A stretch of DNA of 6,546 nt from Streptomyces atroolivaceus (GTDB lineage Bacteria > Actinomycetota > Actinomycetes > Streptomycetales > Streptomycetaceae): contig NZ_JNXG01000035.1 of the NCBI RefSeq assembly GCF_000717025.1, forward strand, positions 1 through 6,546. The letters are read 5' to 3'. A program made the position numbers and the translations under genes. How positions within the stretch are numbered: position 1 is the stretch's first letter; each line of letters opens with the position of its first letter. Below the pieces are notes generated by a model. The model was given only the letters and a program-made list of their open reading frames with translations. It was not told the origin of the DNA and did not search any database. Below, piece by piece: positions 1 to 6,546 of this stretch.

Positions 1-3000
1 CCGGGTGGGGGCCAGGTGATGTGTTCGGTGGGTGGGGTGGTGGTGGGTGTTCCGGCCGGTGCGAGGGTTCCGGTGGCGTGCCGGACCCACCCGGCGTCGC
101 CACCGGTGCGCGAGTGGATCGCGAACGGCCTTGCGCCCGTCGGTTCCGGCGCGCCGACGATCACCTGGAGGACCACGGCGCCCTGTTCGGCGAGCGGCAG
201 TGGCGCCTCCAGCGTGAGGTCGTCCACCCCGCCGGCGCCCGTCCGGTCCGCCGCGTGCAGTGCGAGGTCGAGGAAGCCGGTGCCCGGGAGGAGCGCGGTG
301 CCCTCCACCGCGTGCTCGGCCAGCCAGGGGTGCGTACGGAGCGAGATCCGCCCGGTGAACACCGTCTGGTCGCCCTCGGCGAGCGGGACGCTCGCACCGA
401 GCAGCGGGTGCCCGGCCGCGTCGAGACCGAGGCCGTCCGCGTCCACGGCCGTCCCGGAACCCTCCAGCCAGTAACGCTGCCTCTGGAACGGGTAGGTGGG
501 CAGCCCGGACGGGTCCGCCCGGCGCCGGTCCCGGCGCCATGCGCCGGGCGAGACACCCGCCACGTGCGCCTCGGCGAGCGAGGTGGTGAAGCGCCCGAGG
601 CCGCCTTGGTCGCGGCGCAGGGTGCCGAGCGCCACGGCCGTGGCGCCGGCCTCCTCGACCGTGTCCTGGATCGCCGTGACGAGGACGGGGTGCGGGCTCA
701 CCTCGATGAAGGTGGTGTGCCCGTCGGCCAGGAGCCGGCGCACCGTCTGCTCGAAGAGGACCGGCTCGCGCAGATTGCGCAGCCAGTAGGCCCCGCCGAG
801 CTCCGTTCCCGCGAGCGGAGCCTGCGTGACGGTGGAGTAGAACGGCACGTCCGACGGGCCGGGAACGACCCCGCCCAGCAGCTCCCGCAGTTCGTCCGCC
901 AGGGCGTCGACGTGCGGTGAGTGCGAGGCGTAGTCGACCGGGATCATCCGGGCCCGGATCCTCTCGGCCGTGAGCCGCTCCTTGAGCGTGGCCAGGGCAT
1001 CGGCGGCGCCGGAGACGACGGTGAGAGCCGGGCCGTTGACCGCGGCGATGTAGGTGTCGTCGGGCAGACGCTCCCGCACCACGTCCGCGGGCAGCTGTAC
1101 GGACAGCATGCCGCCGGTCCCGGCGAGCCGGGTGATGGCCCTGCTGCGCAGTGCGGCGATGCGCGCGGCGTCGGCGAGGGTGAGCGCGCCGGAGAGGCAG
1201 GCGGCCGCTATCTCGCCCTGGGAGTGGCCGATCACGGCGGCCGGCTCGACGCCGTGCCGGCGCCAGAGCCGGCCCAGCGAGACCATCATGGCGAACAGCG
1301 CGGGCTGCACCACGTCGACACGGTCGAGCGAGGCGGCCTGCGGATCGCCGGCCAGTACCGCCGTCAGGTCCCAGTCGGTGTGCGGCGCGAGGGCCTCCGC
1401 GCACTCCTGTACGTAGCCGGCGAACTCCGGGCTCCGGGCCATGAGCTCACTGCCCATCGCGAGCCACTGGCTGCCCTGGCCGGGGAAGACGAACACGGCC
1501 CGGGCCGGTTCGTGGCCGAGGGTGGTCCCGGTGACGACGCCCGGGGCCTCCTTCCCGCCGGCGAGGGCGTCGAGCCCCGACAGCAGAGCCTCACGGTCCC
1601 CGGCATCGACGACGGCGCGATGGCCGAAGCGGGTCCGGGCCGCGAGCGCTTCCGCGATGTGCCCGGCCGGGACGTCGGGGTGCTCCGTGGCGTACGTGCG
1701 CAGGAGCCGCGCCTTGTCCCTGAGCGCGTCCTGGGTCCTGGCGGACAGCAGCCAGGGGAGCGGAGGGTCTTCCTCCGCCGTCTGCTCCGCCACGGGCGTG
1801 GGGGCTCCGGCCTGTTCGATGATGACGTGGGCGTTGGTGCCACTGATCCCGAAGGAGGAGACGCCGGCCCGACGGGGCTCGTCGCCGGCCGTGTCCCACG
1901 CGCGGCCTTCGGACAGCAGCCGGACGGTGCCGTCCGACCAGTCGACGTGCTTGGTCGGCCGGTCGGCATGGAGCGTCTTCGGCAGCCTGCGGTTCCGCAT
2001 GGCCATCACCATCTTGATGACGCCGCCGACGCCCGCGGCGGCCATCGTGTGGCCGATGTTCGACTTCAACGAGCCGAGCCACAGCGGATGTTCTGCGTCC
2101 CGTTCGCTGCCGTACGTGTTGATGAGGGCCTGTGCCTCGATGGGGTCGCCGAGCCGGGTCCCGGTGCCATGAGCCTCGACCGCGTCCACCTGGGACGCGG
2201 TGAGCCGGGCGTTGGCCAGGGCCTGTCGGATCACCCGCTCCTGGGACGGTCCGTTGGGCGCGGACAGACCGTTGCTGGCGCCGTCCTGGTTGGTCGCGGT
2301 GCCCCTCACCAGGGCGAGGACATGGTGCCCGTTGCGCCGGGCGTCGGACAGCCGCTCCAGGAGCAGGAGCCCCGCCCCCTCCCCCCAGCCGGTGCCGTCG
2401 GCGGAGTCGGAGAAGGCCTTGGAGAGACCGTCGGGGGAGAGCGCCCGCTGGCGGCTGAACTCGATGAAGCTGGTGGGGCCCGCCAGTACGGTCGCGCCGC
2501 CGGCCAGGGCGAGCGAGCACTCGCCCTGGCGAAGGGACTGGGCGGCCAGATGCAGCGCCACCAGCGACGACGAGCACGCGGTGTCCACCGAGACGGCCGG
2601 GCCCTCGAGACCGAAGGAGTAGGCGATACGTCCCGAGGCGACGCTGGCGGTGGTGCCCGTCGCCAGGTATCCCTCGACGGCCTCGGGAGTCTGGCCGAGC
2701 CGGGTGACGTAGTCGCCGGCGACCACGCCCGCGAACACGCCGGTGTCGGTACCACGCAGCGTCGTCGGGTCGATCCCGGCCCGCTCCACGGCCTCCCAGG
2801 CGGTTTCGAGGAGCACGCGTTGCTGCGGGTCCATCGCCGTCGCCTCGCGCGGGTTGATCCCGAAGAACGCCGCGTCGAAGCGGTCGGCGCCGGCGAGGAA
2901 GGCGCCGCGGCGGGTGTACGAGGTCCCTGAGCGGGTCGGATCCGGGTCGTAGAGGCCCTCGGTGTCCCAGCCACGGTCCTCGGGGAAGTCGGTCACCGCG

Positions 3001-6000
3001 TCGGTGCCGGCGGACACCAGCTGCCACAGGTCCTCGGGCGAGGCCACCCCGCCCGCGTAGCGGCAGGCCATGCCGACGATGGCGATCGGATCGTCGTCGG
3101 CTGCCACGGGGGCGGCCGACGGCCGTGCCCCGGCCGTCCCCGTGGCGGGCTCCGGCCCGCCGAGGAGCCCGGTACGCAGATGGGAGGCGAGCGCGGCCGG
3201 GGTGGGGTGGTCGAAGACGAGCGACGACGGTAGCCGCAACCCGGTGGCGGAGTTGAGCCGGTTGCGCAGCTCGACCGCCGTGAGGGAGTCGAAGCCGACG
3301 TCCTTGAACGCCCGCTCGGGAGCGAGGGAAGCGGCGGCGCCATGGCCGAGGACGGCTGCGGCCTCGGCCCGTACCAGAGCCAGCAACTGCCGGTCGCGTT
3401 CCGCCTCGTCGAGGGCGGCCAGCCGCTCCGTCAGCGCCCCGGCGCCCGCCGGGGCGGACCGGCCGCTCGCCGCCCGCCTGGTCCGTGGCCGGACCAGGCC
3501 ACGCAGCAGTGGCGGCAGGGTGCCGGCCTCGGCGCGTGCCCGTAGCGCGGACAGATCGAGGCGCAGCGGGACGAGAAGGGGTTCGTCGCAGCTGAGCGCC
3601 TCGTCGAAGAGGGCGACGCCGCGCTCCGGGTCGATCGGCGCGAGCCCGGCGCCGGCCAGCCTGGCGAGTTCGCCGTCCCCGAGTCCGCCCGCCATGCCGC
3701 CGCCGGTGCCGTCGTCGCCCGCGCCCCACAGCCCCCAGGCGAGGGAGACGCCGGGCAGGCCGTTGGCACGGTGGTAGGCGGCGAGGCCGTCCAGGAAGGA
3801 GTTGGTGGCCGCGTAGTTGGACTGGCCCGCGTTGCCGACGATCCCGGCGAAGGAGGAGAACATCACGAACGCGGCCAGGTCCAGATGGCGTACGGCGTCC
3901 GTCAGATGCCAGGCGGCGTCCTGCTTCGGCCGCGCGACCGTGTCGAGGCGCTCCGGCGTCATCGACTCGATGGTGCCGTCGTCCAGCACACCCGCCGTGT
4001 GCACGACGGCGGTCAGCGGGTGCTCCGGCTCGACCGTCGAGACCAGCCGTCGCACGGCCGCCGCGTCGCCGGTGTCGCAGGCGACCACGGTGGCCCTGGC
4101 GCCCAGCGCCGCGAGCTCGGCGACGAGTTCGTCCGTACCCGGGGCCTTCGGACCGCGCCGGCTGGTCAGCAGTATGTGCCGCACACCGTGCCGGGCGGCC
4201 AGATGGCGGGCGAAGCGCCGCCCGAGCGTGCCCGTGCCGCCGGTGACGAGCACCGTGCCGTCCGGGTCCAGGGCGCGCGGCAGGGTGAGGACCACCTTGC
4301 CGACGTGCCGGGCCTGGCCCAGGTACCGGAACGCCTCCTGCGCCCGGCGGATGTCCCACGCCTCCACGGGCGGCGGAGTCAGCCGCCCCGCATCGAACCG
4401 GGCGCGCAGGTCGGTCAGCATCTCCTGGATGCGGTCGGGCCCGGCCTCCATCAGGTCGAACGACCGGTAGCCGACACCCGGGTGCGCCGCTGCGACCCGT
4501 CCGGGATCGCGGATGTCCGCCTTGCCCATCTCGATGAACCGGCCACCGCGCGGCAGCAGCCGCAGTGATGCGTCGACGTACTCGCCGACGAGCGCGTCCA
4601 GGACGACGTCCACGCCGCGGCCGCCGGTGGCGGCGAGGATCTCCCGCTCGAAATCGAGCGTGCGGGAGTTCGCCAGATGGGCGTCGTCGAAGCCCTGGTA
4701 GCGCAGCGCGTCCCATTTGGCGGGGGAGGCCGTGCCGTACACCTCCAGACCGAGGTCGCGGGCGATCTGCGTCGCGGCCATGCCGACACCGCCGGCGGCC
4801 GCGTGGATCAGCGCCGTCTGGCCGGCACGGGCCTCCGCCAGGTCGGTCAGCGCGTACAGGGCGGTCAGGAAGACCACGGGCACCGCGGCGGCCTGCGTGA
4901 ACGACCATCCGTGCGGCACACCGGTGAGCAGCCGGTGGTCGGTGACGGCGACGGGCCCGGCCGCGCCCTCCGTGAAGAGGCCCATCACCCGGTCACCCGG
5001 CGCGAACCCGTCGACACCGGGGCCGGTCTCCAGCACGTATCCGGCGCCCTCGCTGGCGATCGGCGCCTCGCCGGGGTACTGGCCCAGAGTGATGAGGACG
5101 TCGCGGAAGTTGAGTCCGGCGGCTCGGACGGTGACCCGCACCTGGCCCGGGCCCAGCGGGGTGTCGGGGGCCTCGGCGGGCAGCAGCGCGAGGTTCTCCA
5201 ACGTCCCCTTCGCCGTCGAGCCGAGCCGCCAGCCCGGTGCGTCCGCCGGAACCGGGAGCCGCCCCCCGGGTGCGTCGGCGTTCAGCCTGGCCGCGAGGAC
5301 GGTGCCGCGGCGGATCGCGAGCTGGGTCTCGTCGGCCGTGTCCAGCGCCGCGCCGAGGGCCCGGTACGAACTCTCCTCCCGGTCCACGTCGATCAGCAGG
5401 AAGCGGTCCGGGTGCTCGGCCTGAGCGGAGCGGACCAGACCCCACACGGCCAGGCTCTGGTCGCGGATCGGCTCGTCGTAACGGGTGGAGACGGCGTTGC
5501 GGGTGACCACGACCAGCCGGGATCCGGCGAAGCGCTCGTCGGCCAGCCAGCGCTGAATCAGCCCCAGCATGCGGTGCGGCGCCTCGCGTGCGATCTCGAC
5601 CGGGTCGTACGTGCCCCTGGACGGACGCCCCGGCGTGAAGGGCAGCAGCACCTCGGCCGGTACGTGATCTCCGGCGGCGGCCAGCGCGTCGAGGTCGGCG
5701 TGGCACACGACGCCCTCGCCCAGGGCGGCGGTGACGCCGATGACGTCCGGGCCCACCACCGCCCGGACGGGCGGCGTGGCCCGGGCCACGACCGGGGCCG
5801 GGACCGGCCGCCAGTCGACCCGGAACAGGGCGTGGGACCGGTCGCCGGACGCGAGGGACGCCGAGGCGAGGTCGGCCGGGCGGAGCAGGAGGGAGCCGAC
5901 GGTCACGACCGCGTCGCCCTCGGGGTCGGCGGCGGTCAGCGTGACCGTGTCGGCACCGGACCGCTTCAGGCGCACCCGCAGACGTCCGGCGCCGGTGGCG

Positions 6001-6546
6001 TGCAGGGTGACGTCCGACCAGCTGAACGGCAGCAGGACCGCGTCCGGCGCGTCTCCCACCGGATCGAGCAACAGCGGGTGGAGCGCGGCGTCGAGGAGGG
6101 CCGGGTGCACCGGGTGGCCGTCCGCGTCGGACTGCTCGGGCAGGGTGATCTCGGCATAGAGGTCGTCCCCGTCGCGCCAGGCCGCCACGAGGCCCTGGAA
6201 CGTCGGTCCGTAGGAGTAGCCGCGGGCGTGGAGGCCGTCGTAGAGCCCGGTGAGGTCGACGGGTTCGCCGGGCGGCGGCCAGGGGAGGGCCGCGGGGGCG
6301 GCCGCCGTAGCGGTCAGGGTGCCGGAGGCGTGCCGGGTCCAGGACTCCGACCCGTCGTCGCGCGCGTGGATCGTGAAGGCACGGCGGTCGGATCCGGCCG
6401 TCGCGTCCACCACCACCTGGAGGTCCACCAAGCCACGTTCGCCGAGGACCAGTGGGGCTTCGAGGGTGAGTTCCTCGAGGGTGGGGGTGTCGGTGTGGCC
6501 GGCGGCGTGGAGGGCGAGGTCGGTGAAGGCTGTGCCGGGCAGGAGG
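1..6546 (-). CDS. Type I modular polyketide synthase, internal fragment (DH-ER-KR-ACP / KS-AT-DH), partial at both ends
   Basis: Translating the minus strand with codons at plus positions 3k to 3k+2 gives 2181 residues without a stop, running off both edges. The visible domains are, in order: DH (1-222), KR structural subdomain (241-441), ER (442-756), KR catalytic subdomain (757-1001), ACP (1042-1123), KS (1153-1577), AT (1684-1981) and the start of a second DH (2046-2181). This is the C-terminal part of one fully reducing module followed by the N-terminal part of the next. By family knowledge such cytoplasmic megaenzymes build polyketides by decarboxylative Claisen condensation on ACP-bound chains. 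No start codon, ribosome-binding site or docking domain is visible because the fragment is internal. No in-frame TTA codon occurs, so nothing here suggests bldA control. I saw no frameshift or missing catalytic residue. The identity as a modular PKS is certain; the cluster and product are not identifiable from this stretch. Confidence 0.98.
3..410 (-). other. Dehydratase (DH) domain of module n+1, N-terminal part only
   Basis: Residues 2046-2181, starting at HPLLGASVPL. The catalytic histidine is His2078 (codon 312-314) in HAVEGTALLP, a perfect HxxxGxxxxP match whose proline is at codon 285-287. It continues LTLEAPL, LQVIVG and WVRHATGTL and leaves the window in a Thr/Pro-rich loop before a WPPP segment. 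The second-half Asp motif lies beyond position 1. A hand alignment of 80 residues with the DH at the other end of the window gives about 43 identities. Its presence predicts that module n+1 also has a KR downstream and makes at least an alkene; whether an ER follows cannot be seen. Confidence 0.95.
411..602 (-). other. Post-AT linker
   Basis: Residues about 1982-2045. It includes a basic Arg-rich patch (WRRDRRRAD) followed by LPTYPFQRQRYWLEG, the widely conserved post-AT segment that wraps back over the AT and KS-AT adaptor in modular PKSs. Trp2026 of this motif is at codon 468-470. It ends as the second DH begins at GHPLLG. Confidence 0.88.
603..1496 (-). other. Acyltransferase (AT) domain of module n+1, predicted methylmalonyl-CoA specific
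   Basis: Residues about 1684-1981. The AT selects the extender unit from CoA and loads it on the module's ACP. It opens with VFVFPGQGSQW. The nucleophile Ser1775 lies in GHSQGE (serine codon 1221-1223), Arg1800 sits 25 residues later as in the family, and the catalytic His1875 ends the YASH motif (codons 921-932). Three specificity fingerprints agree on methylmalonyl: RVDVVQ at residues 1742-1747 (codons 1305-1322), Gln after the active Ser, and YASH rather than the malonyl-type HAFH. It closes around VSPHPVL and GTLRRDQGG. The expected result is an alpha-methyl branch introduced by module n+1. Substrate choice is inferred from motifs; the domain identity is certain. Confidence 0.96.
1497..1814 (-). 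other. KS-AT linker (adaptor) region
   Basis: Residues about 1578-1683. It starts with an acidic, Pro/Ala-rich segment and continues with PWLLSARTQDALRDKARLL, the conserved opening of the linker subdomain that packs between KS and AT in modular PKSs, and then RFGHRAVV. Its length of about 106 residues is usual. It holds the KS and AT in fixed positions and has no catalytic residues. Confidence 0.85.
1815..3089 (-). other. Beta-ketoacyl synthase (KS) domain of module n+1
   Basis: Residues about 1153-1577, 425 residues, the normal KS length. It accepts the chain from the preceding ACP on its cysteine and performs decarboxylative condensation with the extender unit on its own module's ACP. It starts at PIAIVGMACRY. 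The nucleophile is Cys1324 in SVDTACSSSLVALH (codon 2574-2576). The two histidines are His1459 in VEAHGTGT (codon 2169-2171) and His1499 in KSNIGHTM (codon 2049-2051). It ends with SGTNAHVIIEQ. With Cys-His-His intact this is an elongating KS, not a KSQ loading or KS0 silent domain. Residue 1501 is Met where Gln is commoner in actinobacterial cis-AT KSs, a minor variation. Confidence 0.98.
3090..3176 (-). other. Intermodular ACP-KS linker
   Basis: Residues 1124-1152, about 29 residues, Gly/Pro/Ala-rich and ending in three consecutive Asp just before the KS. It joins module n and module n+1 covalently, so chain transfer at this step is in cis and needs no docking domains. The short length and absence of a coiled-coil pattern fit an intraprotein junction and argue against a fused former subunit boundary. 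Confidence 0.8.
3177..3422 (-). other. Acyl carrier protein (ACP) domain of module n
   Basis: Residues about 1042-1123. The four-helix carrier domain holds the growing chain as a thioester on a phosphopantetheine arm. The attachment serine is Ser1087 (codon 3285-3287) within DVGFDSLTAVELRNRL, a full match to the PKS carrier consensus. Helix 1 is the LLALVRAEAAAVLGH segment, and the domain ends with LVFDHPTPAALASHL, the usual helix 3-4 region. There is a single ACP rather than a tandem pair. It carries the fully reduced product of module n and passes it directly to the adjacent KS. Confidence 0.97.
3423..3542 (-). other. KR-ACP linker
   Basis: Residues 1002-1041 connect the last KR strand to the carrier protein. 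The segment is rich in Arg, Ala, Gly and Pro (for example LPPLLRGLVRPRTRRAASG, then an APAGAGA run). This is typical of flexible interdomain linkers that let the ACP visit the catalytic sites. I see no extra domain hidden in it. Confidence 0.75.
3543..4274 (-). other. Ketoreductase (KR) catalytic subdomain of module n, B-type
   Basis: Residues about 757-1001, a short-chain dehydrogenase fold that reduces the beta-ketone with NADPH. The nucleotide-binding motif TGGTGTLG is at residues 768-775 (codons 4221-4244). The catalytic set is Lys874 (codon 3924-3926), Ser898 in FSSFAG (codon 3852-3854) and Tyr911 in SNYAATN (codon 3813-3815), with the usual 13-residue Ser-Tyr spacing. Leu854-Asp855-Asp856 (codons 3978-3986) form the LDD fingerprint of B-type KRs, which give the D-configured alcohol. 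There is no proline two residues after Tyr911, so it fits the B1 class, without epimerisation. The AWGLWG motif is followed by a Gly-rich stretch before the final helices. The hydroxyl is then removed by the DH, so its configuration is transient. Confidence 0.96.
4278..5222 (-). other. Enoylreductase (ER) domain of module n, Tyr type
   Basis: Residues about 442-756, a medium-chain dehydrogenase-type NADPH-dependent domain that reduces the alpha,beta-alkene on the ACP to a saturated chain. It starts near GSTAKGTLENLAL and contains LNFRDVLITLGQYPG, where Tyr490 (codon 5076-5078) is the residue known to correlate with product stereochemistry. The cofactor loop HAAAGGVGMAA covers codons 4773-4805. 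Lys675 (codon 4521-4523, in EMGKADIRDP) and Asp697 (codon 4455-4457, in RSFDLMEAG) have the 22-residue spacing of the proposed catalytic Lys/Asp pair described for the spinosyn ER. The domain ends at RHVGKVVLTLP. One off-consensus stretch, LDALVGEY (around 4581-4604), replaces the more common LNSLAGEF. The domain looks complete and active, so module n should leave a methylene at the beta carbon. Confidence 0.96.
5223..5825 (-). other. Ketoreductase structural (non-catalytic) subdomain
   Basis: Residues about 241-441, beginning at FRVDWRPV after a short Ala/Ser-rich linker from the DH. In reducing PKS modules the KR is split: this degenerate Rossmann-like half lacks cofactor-binding residues and stabilises the catalytic half, with the ER inserted between them. 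Sequence signs are the segment AVVGPDVIGV, the strand SRLVVVTRNAV (around 5490-5522), the conserved DQSLAVWGLVRSAQAEHPDR (codons near 5403-5462), the strand FLLIDVDR, and the terminal RRGTVLAARL before the ER. The length of about 200 residues is usual. Exact borders with the DH linker and with the ER are approximate. Confidence 0.9.
5880..6545 (-). other. Dehydratase (DH) domain of module n, N-terminal edge cut off
   Basis: Residues 1-222. DH removes water from the beta-hydroxyacyl-ACP to give the alpha,beta-alkene, using a double-hotdog fold with a His/Asp pair. The window opens inside the HxxxGxxxxP motif: the motif proline is residue 3, so the catalytic His should lie about seven codons beyond position 6546 and is not seen. 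The rest is intact: the GYSYGPTF motif at residues 109-116 (codons 6198-6221), and the HPALLDAALHP motif holding the catalytic Asp152 (codon 6090-6092) and His156. The domain closes with a strand ending in LLLRP near 5880. The ER that follows needs an alkene substrate, which supports this DH being active. Certainty about the catalytic His depends on upstream sequence. Confidence 0.96.

Noticed and set aside
21..920. A 299-codon plus-strand open frame over the AT end and second DH
   Set aside because: Same directly antisense shadow; its stop at 918-920 is just the complement of a TCA serine codon beside the AT catalytic His. No domain or ribosome-binding context.
921..2930. A 669-codon open frame on the plus strand, directly antisense to the KS and AT region
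   Set aside because: It uses the same codon boundaries as the PKS on the opposite strand. In DNA this rich in G+C the antisense of Leu and Ser codons rarely makes stops, so long open antisense frames are expected. The translation is Gly/Arg/Ala-rich with no recognisable domain, whereas the minus-strand frame gives perfect PKS motifs.
3090..3176. Possible gene boundary or docking domain between ACP and KS
   Set aside because: The reading frame runs through without stop, start or ribosome-binding site, and the 29-residue linker lacks the helical docking elements seen at subunit ends.
3771..4568. A 265-codon plus-strand open frame over the KR and ER
   Set aside because: Antisense shadow with the same codon boundaries as the PKS; low-complexity composition and no supporting motif.
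1591..4908. A 1105-codon minus-strand open frame spanning ER to the KS-AT linker
   Set aside because: It is out of frame with the true PKS (codon boundary shifted), and its translation is dominated by Arg, Gly, Pro and Ala with no PKS or other motif. The in-frame translation over the same DNA shows every expected catalytic residue.
1..6546. Promoters, terminators, tRNA/rRNA, CRISPR repeats, insertion sequences or a novel defence or mobile system
   Set aside because: Every base falls within continuous PKS coding sequence; I saw no direct-repeat array, terminal inverted repeats, transposase motif or RNA gene signature on either strand.

Overview
The window lies entirely inside one very large protein-coding gene on the minus strand: a type I modular polyketide synthase (PKS). 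One reading frame is open across all 6546 bases, with codons occupying plus-strand positions 3-5 up to 6543-6545. It encodes 2181 residues with no stop, no start and no gap, so both ends of the gene lie outside. Residue numbers below count from the codon at 6543-6545 (residue 1) down to the codon at 3-5 (residue 2181). The very high G+C content (around 70% or more by eye), the strong third-position G/C bias, the absence of any in-frame TTA codon and the style of the PKS motifs point to a Streptomyces-like actinomycete. I cannot name the species, the cluster or the product.

Reading in the direction of translation (6546 to 1), the order is: DH (its first few catalytic-motif residues are cut off by the window edge), KR structural subdomain, ER, KR catalytic subdomain and ACP, which form the reductive loop and carrier of module n. 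Next come KS, AT and the first part of a DH, which belong to module n+1. The two modules are joined on one polypeptide by a short Ala/Pro/Gly-rich ACP-KS linker without docking elements.

All visible catalytic residues are present: DH Asp152; ER Lys675/Asp697; KR Lys874/Ser898/Tyr911; ACP Ser1087; KS Cys1324/His1459/His1499; AT Ser1775/His1875; second DH His2078. Module n should therefore take its beta-keto intermediate through hydroxyl (B-type KR), alkene and fully saturated methylene stages, and hand it to the KS of module n+1. That module should then add a methylmalonyl-derived unit, because three separate AT motifs agree on this. Module n+1 will do at least keto reduction and dehydration if the domains beyond the window are intact.

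There is no intergenic DNA and no promoter, terminator, RNA gene, mobile element or CRISPR array that I can support. I found no previously undescribed system. The points worth a second look are stereochemical and specificity fingerprints, a few off-consensus residues in the ER and KS, the module-length repeat that places homologous DH segments at both window edges, and a G-rich tract at 27-47.
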